From Helicobacter pylori NCTC 11637 = CCUG 17874 = ATCC 43504 = JCM 12093 (GTDB lineage: Bacteria > Campylobacterota > Campylobacteria > Campylobacterales > Helicobacteraceae): a DNA stretch of 64,000 bases. Under the pieces are notes generated by a model. It worked only from the letters and a program-made list of their open reading frames with translations, had not been told where the DNA came from and made no database searches. Location: the NCBI RefSeq assembly GCF_900478295.1, contig NZ_LS483488.1, positions 1,364,001 through 1,428,000 on the forward strand. The letters run 5' to 3'. Of the stretch, positions 52,014-61,884 are shown in pieces. Position numbers and translations under genes: made by a program. Position 1 is the first letter of the stretch; each line of letters opens with the position of its first letter.

Positions 52014-52826
52014 ATGAGCATGCAAACCGCCCCAATTAAAAAGATCACTCTCAACCACCTCCAAGCTAAAAAAAATCAAGAAAAAATCATCGCCATTACC
52101 GCTTATGACGCGCTGTTCGCTCAAATATTTGATCCGCTAGTGGATGTGATTTTAGTGGGCGATAGCTTGAATATGAGTTTTTTCAATCAAAACGACACTT
52201 TAAGCGCGAGTGTGGGAATGATGCTCTATCACACCAAAGCCGTGTGTGCAGGCGCTAAGACTCCTTTTATCATCACAGACATGCCTTTTGGAAGCTATAA
52301 AGATGAAAAAACAGCCCTAAAAAACGCCATTAGGGTTTATAAAGAAACCCAAGCGAGTGCGATCAAGCTAGAGGGAGGAAAAGAAAAAGCGAAACTGGTT
52401 AAAACGCTCACTGATGAGGGCGTTATCGTGGTAGGACACATCGGCTTAATGCCCCAATTCGTGCGTCTTGATGGGGGTTATAAGATTAAGGGCAAAAATG
52501 AAGAACAACAAAAAAAGCTTTTAGAAGACGCTTTGAGTTTAGAAGAAGCTGGGGCGGGTTTGTTGGTTTTAGAGGGTATAACCACCCCTATCGCTCAAAA
52601 AATCACGCAAACAATCAAAATCCCCACGATCGGCATAGGGAGCGGTAAAGATTGCGACGGGCAGATTTTAGTGTGGAGCGATATGTTAGGCTTTTTTGAT
52701 AGCTTTAAGCCTAAATTCGTGCGAGAATACCTTAAAGGGAAAGAATTGGTTCAAAACGCTATCAAGCAATACGCTGATGATGTGAAAAAGGGAAACTTCC
52801 CTAACGAGTTAGAAAGTTATCATTAA
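52014..52826 (+). CDS. panB: 3-methyl-2-oxobutanoate hydroxymethyltransferase
   Basis: 270 residues. It adds a one-carbon unit to ketoisovalerate in pantothenate synthesis. Visible motifs: [32 protein letters not shown] and [20 protein letters not shown] with metal and substrate residues. RuvB starts at the very next base after the stop. Confidence 0.96.
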   Translation: MSMQTAPIKKITLNHLQAKKNQEKIIAITAYDALFAQIFDPLVDVILVGDSLNMSFFNQNDTLSASVGMMLYHTKAVCAGAKTPFIITDMPFGSYKDEKTALKNAIRVYKETQASAIKLEGGKEKAKLVKTLTDEGVIVVGHIGLMPQFVRLDGGYKIKGKNEEQQKKLLEDALSLEEAGAGLLVLEGITTPIAQKITQTIKIPTIGIGSGKDCDGQILVWSDMLGFFDSFKPKFVREYLKGKELVQNAIKQYADDVKKGNFPNELESYH

Positions 52827-53837
52827 ATGAAAGAACGGATAGTCAATTTAGAAACTTTGGATTTTGAAACTTCTCAAGAAGTGAGTTTGCGCCCTAGTCT
52901 TTGGGAAGATTTTATCGGTCAAGAAAAGATTAAAAGCAACTTGCAAATTTCTATTTGCGCGGCTAAAAAACGCCAAGAAAGTTTGGATCACATGCTCTTT
53001 TTTGGCCCGCCCGGTTTGGGTAAAACTTCAATCAGCCATATCATCGCTAAAGAAATGGAAACCAATATCAAAATCACCGCCGCTCCCATGATAGAAAAAA
53101 GCGGTGATTTGGCCGCCATTTTGACGAATTTGCAAGCTAAAGACATTCTTTTTATTGATGAAATCCACCGGCTCAGCCCAGCGATTGAAGAGGTTTTATA
53201 CCCGGCTATGGAAGATTTTAGATTGGATATTATCATAGGCTCAGGCCCAGCGGCTCAAACCATTAAAATTGATTTACCCCCTTTCACTCTCATCGGCGCT
53301 ACCACTAGAGCCGGAATGCTCTCTAACCCCTTAAGAGACAGATTTGGCATGAGTTTTAGAATGCAATTTTATAGCCCTAGCGAACTAGCCCTTATCATTA
53401 AAAAAGCCGCCATTAAACTCAACCAAGACATCAAAGAAGAAAGCGCTGATGAAATCGCTAAAAGGAGTAGAGGCACGCCAAGGATCGCTTTAAGGCTTTT
53501 AAAAAGGGTGCGCGATTTTGCGCTCGTCAAAAATTCAAGCTTGATGGATTTAAACATCACTTTGCATGCCTTGAATGAATTGGGCGTGAATGAATTGGGC
53601 TTTGATGAAGCGGATTTGGCGTATTTATCTTTGTTGGCTAACGCTCAAGGACGACCGGTGGGTTTGAACACGATTGCAGCGTCTATGAGAGAAGATGAAG
53701 GCACGATTGAAGATGTGATTGAGCCTTTTTTACTCGCTAATGGTTATTTAGAGCGCACCGCTAAAGGCAGAATCGCCACGCCTAAAACCCATGCGCTTTT
53801 AAAAATCCCCACTTTAAAGTCTCAAACTTTATTTTAA
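52827..53837 (+). CDS. ruvB: Holliday junction helicase subunit RuvB
   Basis: 336 residues. Walker A is [14 protein letters not shown] (about 53-66), Walker [11 protein letters not shown] (about 111-120), sensor [18 protein letters not shown] (arginine finger included). The C-terminal winged helix ends near [12 protein letters not shown]. Part of the RuvABC machine for branch migration. Confidence 0.97.
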   Translation: MKERIVNLETLDFETSQEVSLRPSLWEDFIGQEKIKSNLQISICAAKKRQESLDHMLFFGPPGLGKTSISHIIAKEMETNIKITAAPMIEKSGDLAAILTNLQAKDILFIDEIHRLSPAIEEVLYPAMEDFRLDIIIGSGPAAQTIKIDLPPFTLIGATTRAGMLSNPLRDRFGMSFRMQFYSPSELALIIKKAAIKLNQDIKEESADEIAKRSRGTPRIALRLLKRVRDFALVKNSSLMDLNITLHALNELGVNELGFDEADLAYLSLLANAQGRPVGLNTIAASMREDEGTIEDVIEPFLLANGYLERTAKGRIATPKTHALLKIPTLKSQTLF

Positions 53838-53904
53838 CCTTGTTTAGAAAGAAAATTACACTACAATAACGATAAAATTTTAAAGGGTGTAAAAGTAGAT
53901 TATT

Positions 53905-54387
53905 ATGTTTGGCATGGGCTTTTTTGAAATCCTTGTGGTGTTGGTTGTGGCGATTATTTTTTTAGGGCCAGAAAAATTCCCCCAGGCTGTCGTGGATGTG
54001 GTGAAGTTTTTTCGCGCGGTTAAAAAAACGCTCAATGACGCTAAGGACACTTTAGATAAAGAAATCAATATTGAAGAAATCAAAAAAGAAACTCTAGAGT
54101 ATCAAAAACTCTTTGAAAATAAAGTGGAGAGTCTTAAGGGCGTTAAGATTGAAGAATTAGAAGACGCTAAAATAACTGCAGAAAATGAGATTAAAAGCAT
54201 TCAGGATTTGATGCAAGATTACCAACAAAGCCTAGAAAACAACGCACCCCCTAACCACTCCAATAAAGAAGTTTCCAATGAAGAAGCCTTAAATGAAGAA
54301 GTTTCAAGCGATGAACCTCTTAAAGAAGTCCAATTAACAACCGACAACAACGCTAAAGAACACGACAAAGAAAAAGAGCATGTTTGA
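53905..54387 (+). CDS. tatB: Sec-independent translocase protein TatB
   Basis: 160 residues. The membrane helix with FFEILVVLVVAIIFLGPEKFP is typical, followed by an amphipathic helix and a long acidic tail rich in Glu and Asn. With TatC it recognises twin-arginine signals of folded proteins. It overlaps tatC by 8 bases. TatA is not in this window. Confidence 0.93.
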   Translation: MFGMGFFEILVVLVVAIIFLGPEKFPQAVVDVVKFFRAVKKTLNDAKDTLDKEINIEEIKKETLEYQKLFENKVESLKGVKIEELEDAKITAENEIKSIQDLMQDYQQSLENNAPPNHSNKEVSNEEALNEEVSSDEPLKEVQLTTDNNAKEHDKEKEHV

Positions 54388-55114
54388 AGATTTAAAACCG
54401 CATTTACAGGAATTAAGAAAGCGTTTGATGGTTTCTGTAGGAACGATTCTAGTGGCGTTTTTGGGGTGCTTTCATTTTTGGAAAAGTATTTTTGAATTTG
54501 TTAAAAATTCCTATAAAGGCACGCTCATTCAGCTCTCCCCTATTGAAGGGGTCATGGTAGCGGTTAAAATCAGTTTTTCAGCCGCTATCGTCATTTCCAT
54601 GCCCATTATTTTTTGGCAATTATGGCTCTTTATCGCTCCAGGGCTTTACAAGAATGAAAAAAAAGTGATTTTGCCTTTTGTGTTTTTTGGGAGTGGGATG
54701 TTTTTAATTGGGGCGGCGTTTTCTTATTATGTGGTGTTCCCTTTCATCATTGAATACTTGGCTACTTTTGGGAGCGATGTGTTTGCGGCTAATATTTCTG
54801 CGTCCAGTTATGTGAGCTTTTTCACGCGCTTGATTTTAGGCTTTGGCGTGGCGTTTGAATTGCCTGTTTTGGCGTATTTTTTAGCTAAAGTGGGCTTGAT
54901 TACCGATGCGAGTTTGAAGGCGTATTTCAAATACGCTATTGTAGTGATTTTTATTGTAGCAGCCATTATCACTCCCCCTGATGTGGTGAGTCAAATTTTT
55001 ATGGCGTTGCCCTTAGTGGGGCTTTATGGGCTTTCTATTTTAATCGCCAAAATGGTCAATCCGGCTCCCAAAGACAACGGAGAAGACAGCGAAAATGGCA
55101 CCAAAGAGAATTAG
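54380..55114 (+). CDS. tatC: Twin-arginine translocase subunit TatC
   Basis: 244 residues with six membrane helices. Family motifs are HLQELRKRL at the N-terminus, the SPIEGVMVAVKISF region, FWQLWLFIAPGLYKNEKK and FGLAFE-type GFGVAFELPV. It binds the signal peptide. The next gene queA begins at the following base. Confidence 0.96.
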   Translation: MFEDLKPHLQELRKRLMVSVGTILVAFLGCFHFWKSIFEFVKNSYKGTLIQLSPIEGVMVAVKISFSAAIVISMPIIFWQLWLFIAPGLYKNEKKVILPFVFFGSGMFLIGAAFSYYVVFPFIIEYLATFGSDVFAANISASSYVSFFTRLILGFGVAFELPVLAYFLAKVGLITDASLKAYFKYAIVVIFIVAAIITPPDVVSQIFMALPLVGLYGLSILIAKMVNPAPKDNGEDSENGTKEN

Positions 55115-56152
55115 TTGAAAGAATTTGATTTAGAAAGCTATAATTACCACTTACCTAAAGAATTGATCGCCAACTACCCCATTTTGCCCAAAGAAAAGGC
55201 TAAATTACTCGTCTATGAAAGGCGTTCGCAAAAAATCACACACACCACTTTTGAACATGTTTTAGATTTTTTCCCTAAAAACGCCCTTATTGTGTTGAAC
55301 GACACTAAAGTGATGAAGGCCAGGCTTTTTGGATCTAAGCATGCCTTTTTGCCATCAAAAACGACCGAAGTGTTTTTCCACCGCTTTTTTAAAGATAATA
55401 CCGCTCTAACTCAAATCAAGGGCAAGATCAAAGTGGGGGACAAAATCTTTTTTGATGCAAATTATCACGCTGAAGTTTTGGAATTGCTCCATAACGGCCA
55501 GCGTTTGATCGCTTTTTATGACAATAAAACCCCCTTAAATCAAGAAAATATCTTAAAACTTTTAGAGCAATACGGGCATATGCCCTTACCCCCTTATATT
55601 AAAAGAGCGGATGAAAGTTTGGATGCGCATGAATACCAGAGCGTGTTCGCTAAACACATGGGTGCGGTGGCTGCCCCTACAGCGTCATTGCATTTTTCTC
55701 AAAATACCTTAGAAAAATTATTAAAAGATTTTAAGCACGCTTTCTTAACCTTGCATGTGGGGGCTGGGACTTTTCTTGGCGTAGAAACTAAGGATATTAG
55801 AGAGCATCAAATCCATACAGAAGTTTTACGCATTCCTAAAAAGAGCCAAGAAATTTTGCAAAAATCCCAAGAGATTTTATGCATCGGCACGACCGCTTTA
55901 AGGAGCGTGGAATACTTTAAGCGTTTAGAAAACCCTAATCAAGAGGCGTTTGAATGCGATATATTCTTGCATCTTGCTAATCCTATTTTGCATGTTAATT
56001 ACTTGCTCACTAATTTCCATTTGCCCAAATCAAGCCTTTTAATGCTTGTAAGCGCGATGATGGGCTTAGAAAAAACCAAAGAAATCTACAAAATAGCCAT
56101 AGAAAAGAAGTATCGTTTTTATTCTTATGGCGATGGGATGCTGATTTTATGA
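55115..56152 (+). CDS. queA: S-adenosylmethionine:tRNA ribosyltransferase-isomerase
   Basis: 345 residues from TTG 55115, directly after the tatC stop. Family motifs: YNYHLPKELIANYP, LNDTKVMKARLFG, GHMPLPPYIKR, THVGAGTF-type LHVGAGTF, and NFHLPKSSLLMLVSA. It makes epoxyqueuosine in tRNA from SAM. It overlaps rsmG by four bases. Confidence 0.95.
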   Translation: MKEFDLESYNYHLPKELIANYPILPKEKAKLLVYERRSQKITHTTFEHVLDFFPKNALIVLNDTKVMKARLFGSKHAFLPSKTTEVFFHRFFKDNTALTQIKGKIKVGDKIFFDANYHAEVLELLHNGQRLIAFYDNKTPLNQENILKLLEQYGHMPLPPYIKRADESLDAHEYQSVFAKHMGAVAAPTASLHFSQNTLEKLLKDFKHAFLTLHVGAGTFLGVETKDIREHQIHTEVLRIPKKSQEILQKSQEILCIGTTALRSVEYFKRLENPNQEAFECDIFLHLANPILHVNYLLTNFHLPKSSLLMLVSAMMGLEKTKEIYKIAIEKKYRFYSYGDGMLIL

Positions 56153-56685
56153 ACCCCTTATTGCAAGATTATGCGCGCATCCTTTTAGAATGGAATCAAA
56201 CGCACAACTTGAGCGGCGCGAAACGTTTAAGCGAGTTAGAACCCCAGATCACAGACGCTCTAAAACCTTTAGAGTTTATCAAAGATTTTAAAAGTTGTTT
56301 GGATATTGGGAGCGGGGCGGGACTTCCTGCTATCCCTTTAGCCCTTGAAAAACCTGAAGTCAAATTCATTCTTTTAGAGCCAAGAATAAAAAGAGCAGCT
56401 TTTTTAAACTACCTTAAAAGTGTTTTGCCTTTAAAAAATATTGAAATTATTAAAAAGCGTTTAGAAGATTATCAAAATCTTTTACAAGTGGATTTGATCA
56501 CTTCTAGAGCGGTCGCTAGCTCTTCTTTTTTGATAGAAAAAAGCCAACGCTTCCTAAAAGATAAGGGGTATTTTTTATTCTATAAAGGCGAGCAGTTAAA
56601 AGATGAAATCGCTTGTAAAGACACTGAATGCTTTATGCATCAAAAACGAGTTTATTTTTACAAATCAAAGGAAAGTTTATGTTAA
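56149..56685 (+). CDS. rsmG: 16S rRNA m7G527 methyltransferase RsmG (GidB)
   Basis: 178 residues. SAM motif LDIGSGAGLPAIPLAL (about 47-62) and WNQTHNLSG near the start are typical. It methylates G527 of 16S rRNA; loss gives low streptomycin resistance in many bacteria. It is a little shorter than the usual 200 residues. Confidence 0.94.
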   Translation: MNPLLQDYARILLEWNQTHNLSGAKRLSELEPQITDALKPLEFIKDFKSCLDIGSGAGLPAIPLALEKPEVKFILLEPRIKRAAFLNYLKSVLPLKNIEIIKKRLEDYQNLLQVDLITSRAVASSSFLIEKSQRFLKDKGYFLFYKGEQLKDEIACKDTECFMHQKRVYFYKSKESLC

Positions 56686-56921
56686 GAATTTTAATCCCCC
56701 TACTCATTATCGTGTGGGTTTTATGGCGTTTGTTTTTGAGACAAAAACCCCACAAAGACGACCCCAAAGACAACCACTCTTACACGCAACAGACCCCTAA
56801 AGAATTAGAAGATCACATGATTGTATGCTCTAAATGCCAAACCTATGTCTCTAGCAAAGACGCTATTTACAGCGGAGCGGTAGCCTATTGCAGTGAAACT
56901 TGTTTGAAGGATAAGAGATAA
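56679..56921 (+). CDS. Small membrane protein with a zinc-finger-like Cys motif (HP1064 type)
   Basis: 80 residues. ATG 56679 has AAAGGA about 8 bases before it and overlaps the end of rsmG by 7 bases. One membrane helix (about 4-20) is followed by a charged segment and a Cys motif VCSKCQTYV...AYCSETC (CxxC...CxxxC), resembling the short metal-binding domains of PP0621-type proteins. Function unknown. Confidence 0.82.
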   Translation: MLRILIPLLIIVWVLWRLFLRQKPHKDDPKDNHSYTQQTPKELEDHMIVCSKCQTYVSSKDAIYSGAVAYCSETCLKDKR

Positions 56922-56923
56922 AT

Positions 56924-57331
56924 ATGCTTATTTTAGGACACCCTTTAATCCCTAGCGCTCGTTTTATTTTCATTAAAAACACCGATGCTATTCATTCCAG
57001 CGCCAATAACGATATAGTGTGTTTTGAAGCACACCCAAAAAATTTGGAATTAGCTAAGTATTGCTGTGAAAATGGCGTCAATTTTAGCGTGATCTTTTTA
57101 TCGCACAAGATAGAAACGGACGCCTTTTTTTTATTCAACGCTTTCAAACCGCTCTATTGTATTTTTAAGGATATTAAACAAGCGATACTCGCCCAACAAC
57201 ACGCCACGAATTACTTATTAGATAGCAAAATCTTATTTTTTATGGATTTAAACGATACAGAGTTGTGGGAAATTTGCGCTAAAAATCAAATAGATGGCGT
57301 TATTTCTAAAGATTCACTCCCTTTAAAATAA
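56924..57331 (+). CDS. Conserved small protein of unknown function (HP1065 type)
   Basis: 135 residues, two bases after the zinc-finger gene. The order of strands and helices looks like a small Rossmann-type or PII-like alpha/beta protein (LILGHPLIPSARFIF, then VCFEAHPKNLELAKYC). I recognise no active-site motif. It is the last gene before tRNA-Ser in this unit. Confidence 0.75.
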   Translation: MLILGHPLIPSARFIFIKNTDAIHSSANNDIVCFEAHPKNLELAKYCCENGVNFSVIFLSHKIETDAFFLFNAFKPLYCIFKDIKQAILAQQHATNYLLDSKILFFMDLNDTELWEICAKNQIDGVISKDSLPLK

Positions 57332-57374
57332 GCCCTTTTTAAACAAATCTTAGTTATAATAAGCCCTTTTTTAA

Positions 57375-57462
57375 GGGGAGATGTCCGAGTGGTTGAAGGA
57401 GCACGCCTGGAACGCGTGTAAGGTGCAAGCCTTCGAGGGTTCGAATCCCTCTCTCTCCGCCA
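57375..57462 (+). tRNA. tRNA-Ser (GGA)
   Basis: 88 bases: acceptor GGGGAGA with TCTCTCC (one G-T pair), D-arm TCCGAGTGGTTGAAGGA, anticodon loop CTGGAAC (anticodon GGA), a long variable arm as in all serine tRNAs, T-arm GAGGG/CCCTC with TTCGAAT, and an encoded CCA. It ends two bases before the stop codon of the converging gene. Confidence 0.96.
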
Positions 57463-57463
57463 T

Positions 57464-58066
57464 TTAAAAATGCCACGAATGCGAAACAAAAAACAAAAAG
57501 CTCCTTTCAAACAAACTGCGCCTTTCAGGGGTTAGAAAGATTTTCATGCCAATTTCTACATCCACCTTATGATACAAAACGATCGTGCGAAACTGCACCC
57601 CAAATTTCCCAATAGCCCTGAAATAAGTGTTGTGAAAATTGAAATCTTTTAATGAATCCCAAGTATTCACCACCAAATCTTTGACTTTATTGTTGAGTAT
57701 CCATGTGTTAGCGGCCAGTTGCAAGCCAAAGAAAAAAGCCCAGCGGTTGATAGGGTTTTTAGCGTAGGCGACCATGAAATCCCCTCCCACCCCATAAGTG
57801 AACATGTTCGCTTGCAAAGTAGAGTCATTATTAAAAAGCACATTGCCATAATCTATAAAGAAATAATATCTAGAATAAGCCCAATCGTTTTTAGGATTCA
57901 CTTCATAGCCTTGAAGGATTGAAGCTCCTTGTAAAAGCTTGTTGGTGTTTAAAGGGCGCATAAACACCGTGCCTATTTGATAAGAAGAAGACATATAACT
58001 CAAATTTTCAGCATTTAAAATATTTAAAAAACTTATACTCAGTATTAAAATTCTTAAATAATACAC
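57464..58066 (-). CDS. Small outer-membrane protein (HP1066 type)
   Basis: 200 residues from GTG 58066, with AAGGA about 11 bases before it. Signal peptide about 1-19 (ending LNAEN), then strands with aromatic residues and a C-terminal Phe (SHSWHF). A stretch near the end (VDVEIGMKIFLTPER) resembles the last strands of the large Hop-type proteins. Function unknown. Confidence 0.8.
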   Translation of the reverse strand: MYYLRILILSISFLNILNAENLSYMSSSYQIGTVFMRPLNTNKLLQGASILQGYEVNPKNDWAYSRYYFFIDYGNVLFNNDSTLQANMFTYGVGGDFMVAYAKNPINRWAFFFGLQLAANTWILNNKVKDLVVNTWDSLKDFNFHNTYFRAIGKFGVQFRTIVLYHKVDVEIGMKIFLTPERRSLFERSFLFFVSHSWHF

Positions 58067-58355
58067 TTACTTGTAAAATCCTTGTCTTTCTTTTTTCAAA
58101 CCATCCAATGACCCTTTATCGCGCTCAAGAGTTATTTTATTACTTTTAAACGATTATCATAGCAAACAAACTGAATTTTTTTACAAATAAGAACGCTCAT
58201 TGAACGCTCCATTTAGCCAATGATTATTGTCGGTCAAGGTAATTTTAATCAAAACATGCTATTATTTGGAACGATTTATTATTATAAGGCGTTAGAGACG
58301 CTTTGGCTGTTTAAAAAGAGCCTAATTTAAATGCAATCTTAAAAGGAGAAGCACT
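58067..58355. other. Spacer before cheY
   Basis: 289 bases with divergent A+T-rich sequence. A possible -10 box for cheY is TATTAT near 58275-58283; no consensus TATAAT and no sigma-54 site are seen. The AAAAGGAGAAG ribosome site of cheY lies at the end. Confidence 0.5.
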
Positions 58356-58730
58356 TTGAAACTACTGGTAGTAGATGATAGCTCAACTATGAGGAGAATT
58401 ATTAAAAACACACTTTCACGCTTAGGCTATGAAGATGTTTTAGAAGCTGAGCATGGGGTGGAAGCTTGGGAGAAACTAGACGCTAATGCGGACACTAAGG
58501 TGCTTATCACAGATTGGAACATGCCTGAAATGAACGGCTTAGATCTCGTTAAAAAGGTGCGCTCCGATAGCCGTTTTAAAGAAATCCCTATTATTATGAT
58601 CACCACAGAGGGCGGTAAGGCTGAGGTCATTACGGCTTTGAAAGCGGGCGTGAATAACTACATTGTGAAGCCTTTTACCCCCCAAGTTTTGAAAGAAAAA
58701 TTAGAGGTTGTTTTAGGGACAAACGATTGA
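58356..58730 (+). CDS. cheY: Chemotaxis response regulator CheY
   Basis: 124 residues from TTG 58356 with AAAAGGAG eight bases before it. Acidic residues Asp7 and Asp8, phosphoacceptor Asp53 (LITDWNMPEMN), Thr and Lys of the switch (ITTEGG, VKPFTP) are all kept. Phospho-CheY binds FliM to reverse the motor; fliM lies at 24.7 kb. It is apart from other chemotaxis genes and is followed directly by prmA. Confidence 0.97.
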   Translation: MKLLVVDDSSTMRRIIKNTLSRLGYEDVLEAEHGVEAWEKLDANADTKVLITDWNMPEMNGLDLVKKVRSDSRFKEIPIIMITTEGGKAEVITALKAGVNNYIVKPFTPQVLKEKLEVVLGTND

Positions 58731-59720
58731 GTGTTAAAGCCAATGTATTATGAGTTTTTCTTTATCTTCCCTAAGGAGCGAGAGCTTTTTGAGAGCTTTC
58801 TTTTAGACGCCACGCATCTAGCCTTAGAAGAATCAAGCTTAGAAAGTTTAAAAGCGTTTGACGATAAAGAAACCATTGACTTTATAAGCCAATCCAATTG
58901 GCGTTATTTCGCCACTCATGACCCCCTAAAAAAAGATTTAAAAGAAAAACCCCCACATCTCAAAAATTTCGTTATTTTACGCTCTCAAAAGGATTTGAAC
59001 GGCTCGCTCATTCCAGCATTAGAAGCGTTTTGTTTGAGCTTGCAACAAAACCTGCAGAGTGAGTTTGATTTTTTCTATCTTTCACGCAATTTGGCTTCAA
59101 AAGACTGGCTAGAAGCTTACAAACAAGCTATTTTGCCGGTGCAATGCGCCAAATTTTACATACACCCTAGTTGGCATCAAAAGCCAAGCCATATCTCTAC
59201 AGATGATTGCATAATGATTGATCCGGCTTTGGCCTTTGGATCAGGCCATCATGAAAGCACTTCTATGTGTTTGGAACTGCTCTCTGACCTTGATTTAAAA
59301 CGCAAAAACGCCTTAGATGTGGGCTGTGGGAGCGGGATTTTAAGCATCGCTTTAAAAAAACAAGGCGTTAGCGCTTTAGTAGCTTGCGATACGGATAGTT
59401 TAGCCGTTGAAGAAACCCTAAAAAATTTTAGCTTGAATCAAATACCCCTATTAGTGCAAGATAAGGTCATTTATGGCTCTACGCAAAAAATTGAAGGGCG
59501 TTTTGATATCATTGTGGCGAACCTTGTCGCTGATGTGATTAAGAGTTTGTATAGTGAATTTGTGCGGCTTTGTAACCACACTCTTATTTTGTCAGGGATT
59601 TTAGAAACCCATTTAAACTCTGTTTTACAGATCTATTATAATGGATTTGAGGTTTTAGAACAGCGACAGCGTAACGAATGGGTCGCTCTAAAATTGCTTA
59701 AAAAACAACCAATAAATTAA
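58731..59720 (+). CDS. prmA: Ribosomal protein L11 methyltransferase
   Basis: 329 residues from GTG 58731, at the base after the cheY stop; ATG 58743 is a possible later start. The N-terminal L11-binding domain is followed by the methylase: DPALAFGSGHHESTSMCLE, motif I LDVGCGSGILSIALKK (about 198-213) and NLVADVI. It trimethylates L11. Confidence 0.94.
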   Translation: MLKPMYYEFFFIFPKERELFESFLLDATHLALEESSLESLKAFDDKETIDFISQSNWRYFATHDPLKKDLKEKPPHLKNFVILRSQKDLNGSLIPALEAFCLSLQQNLQSEFDFFYLSRNLASKDWLEAYKQAILPVQCAKFYIHPSWHQKPSHISTDDCIMIDPALAFGSGHHESTSMCLELLSDLDLKRKNALDVGCGSGILSIALKKQGVSALVACDTDSLAVEETLKNFSLNQIPLLVQDKVIYGSTQKIEGRFDIIVANLVADVIKSLYSEFVRLCNHTLILSGILETHLNSVLQIYYNGFEVLEQRQRNEWVALKLLKKQPIN

Positions 59721-59728
59721 GGATTATA

Positions 59729-61627
59729 ATGAAACCAACGAACGAACCTAAAAAACCTTTTTTTCAAAGTCCCGTTATCCTTGCGGTTCTTGGAGGGATT
59801 TTACTCATCTTTTTTCTACGCTCTTTCAATTCTGATGGCAGTTTTTCGGACAATTTCTTAGCTTCTAGCACTAAAAATGTGAGCTATCATGAAATCAAAC
59901 AGCTCATCAGCAATAATGAAGTGGAAAATGTGAGTATCGGTCAAACTTTGATCAAAGCCAGCCATAAAGAGGGCAACAATCGTGTGATTTATATCGCTAA
60001 ACGAGTGCCTGATCTAACCTTAGTGCCTTTGTTAGACGAGAAAAAAATCAATTATTCTGGTTTTAGCGAGTCTAACTTTTTTACCGACATGTTAGGGTGG
60101 CTCATGCCTATTTTAGTGATTTTAGGGCTATGGATGTTTATGGCAAACCGCATGCAAAAAAATATGGGTGGGGGTATTTTTGGCATGGGGAGCGCGAAAA
60201 AACTCATTAACGCTGAAAAACCCAATGTGCGTTTTAATGACATGGCAGGCAATGAAGAAGCCAAAGAAGAGGTGGTAGAAATCGTAGATTTCTTAAAATA
60301 CCCTGAACGATACGCTAATTTAGGGGCTAAAATCCCTAAAGGCGTGTTATTAGTAGGGCCTCCAGGAACGGGTAAAACCCTTTTAGCCAAAGCGGTGGCC
60401 GGCGAAGCGCATGTGCCGTTTTTCTCTATGGGAGGGAGTAGTTTTATTGAAATGTTTGTGGGCTTAGGGGCAAGCAGGGTTAGGGATTTATTTGAAACCG
60501 CTAAAAAACAAGCCCCTAGCATCATTTTTATTGATGAAATTGATGCCATAGGTAAAAGCCGAGCGGCTGGAGGCGTAGTGAGCGGGAACGATGAAAGAGA
60601 GCAAACCTTAAACCAGCTCTTAGCTGAAATGGATGGTTTTGGGAGCGAAAACGCGCCTGTGATTGTCTTAGCTGCAACGAACCGCCCTGAAATCTTAGAC
60701 CCGGCCTTAATGCGTCCAGGGCGCTTTGACAGGCAGGTTTTAGTGGATAAGCCTGATTTTAATGGCAGGGTAGAAATCTTAAAAGTGCATATTAAAGGCG
60801 TGAAACTCGCTAATGATGTGAATTTGCAAGAAGTCGCCAAACTCACCGCAGGGCTTGCAGGAGCGGATTTAGCGAATATCATCAATGAAGCCGCGCTTTT
60901 AGCAGGAAGAAACAACCAAAAAGAAGTCAGGCAACAGCATTTAAAAGAAGCGGTTGAAAGAGGGATTGCAGGGTTAGAAAAGAAAAGCAGGCGCATCAGC
61001 CCTAAAGAAAAGAAAATCGTCGCTTATCATGAAAGCGGGCATGCCGTGATTTCTGAAATGACTAAAGGGAGCGCTAGGGTGAATAAAGTTTCTATCATTC
61101 CAAGGGGCATGGCGGCTTTAGGCTACACCCTTAACACGCCTGAAGAAAACAAATACTTGATGCAAAAACACGAACTCATCGCTGAAATTGATGTGCTTTT
61201 AGGCGGGAGGGCGGCTGAAGATGTCTTTTTGGAAGAAATTTCTACCGGTGCGAGCAACGATTTAGAAAGAGCGACTGATATTATTAAAGGCATGGTGAGT
61301 TACTACGGCATGAGCAGTGTCAGTGGGCTTATGGTGTTAGAAAAACAGCGGAACGCCTTTTTAGGAGGTGGTTATGGAAGCAGTAGGGAATTTAGCGAAA
61401 AGACCGCAGAAGAAATGGATCTTTTCATTAAAAACTTGCTAGAAGAACGCTATAAACATGTCAAACAAACCTTAAGCGACTATAGAGAAGCGATTGAGAT
61501 CATGGTCAAAGAATTGTTTGACAAAGAAGTCATTACAGGCGAAAGAGTGCGTGAAATCATCAGCGAATACGAGACCGCCAATAATTTAGAAAGCCGTTTG
61601 ATCCCTTTAGAAGAGCAAGCGAGTTAA
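59729..61627 (+). CDS. ftsH: ATP-dependent zinc metalloprotease FtsH
   Basis: 632 residues. Two membrane helices (about 13-29 and 108-126) flank a periplasmic domain. AAA motifs: GPPGTGKTLLAKAV (about 211-224), IDEIDAIGKSR (Walker B), RPGRFDRQV. The zinc motif is HESGH (about 433-437). It degrades membrane and cytosolic proteins. The unit continues with pssA and copA. Confidence 0.98.
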   Translation: MKPTNEPKKPFFQSPVILAVLGGILLIFFLRSFNSDGSFSDNFLASSTKNVSYHEIKQLISNNEVENVSIGQTLIKASHKEGNNRVIYIAKRVPDLTLVPLLDEKKINYSGFSESNFFTDMLGWLMPILVILGLWMFMANRMQKNMGGGIFGMGSAKKLINAEKPNVRFNDMAGNEEAKEEVVEIVDFLKYPERYANLGAKIPKGVLLVGPPGTGKTLLAKAVAGEAHVPFFSMGGSSFIEMFVGLGASRVRDLFETAKKQAPSIIFIDEIDAIGKSRAAGGVVSGNDEREQTLNQLLAEMDGFGSENAPVIVLAATNRPEILDPALMRPGRFDRQVLVDKPDFNGRVEILKVHIKGVKLANDVNLQEVAKLTAGLAGADLANIINEAALLAGRNNQKEVRQQHLKEAVERGIAGLEKKSRRISPKEKKIVAYHESGHAVISEMTKGSARVNKVSIIPRGMAALGYTLNTPEENKYLMQKHELIAEIDVLLGGRAAEDVFLEEISTGASNDLERATDIIKGMVSYYGMSSVSGLMVLEKQRNAFLGGGYGSSREFSEKTAEEMDLFIKNLLEERYKHVKQTLSDYREAIEIMVKELFDKEVITGERVREIISEYETANNLESRLIPLEEQAS

Positions 61628-61629
61628 AA

Positions 61630-61884
61630 GTGCGAGCTTACAAACAGATTTTTGATAAGGGTTTAAAGCCTTATGATAAACATTCTGTTTGTTTAAAGCT
61701 TTTTTTTAGATTTTGTTTTCTAAAAACCCGCACTTATCAACAGCGTTATAAAGCGTTTGCTCTAACGCTCTTTTTTTGTGAGTTTTTTAGCGCTTGTAAA
61801 ATTTTTATTCCCATAATTGATTTTAAAATCGTTTTTATTCCTATTCTAAAAGCCAAGTTAAAAAGAATCTCTAATGCCTATTAA
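61630..61884 (+). CDS. Short hypothetical protein between ftsH and pssA (HP1070 type)
   Basis: 84 residues from GTG 61630, two bases after ftsH. It is rich in Phe, Lys and Cys, with one hydrophobic stretch (about 42-62), and no motif is recognised. The stop overlaps the pssA start by 11 bases. It may be translated for coupling only, or be a chance frame. Confidence 0.35.
   Translation: MRAYKQIFDKGLKPYDKHSVCLKLFFRFCFLKTRTYQQRYKAFALTLFFCEFFSACKIFIPIIDFKIVFIPILKAKLKRISNAY

Noticed and set aside
60052-60996. A 314-codon minus-strand frame opposite ftsH
   Set aside because: It is antisense to the most conserved AAA part of ftsH, has no promoter or ribosome site and no protein motif; a product of codon bias.
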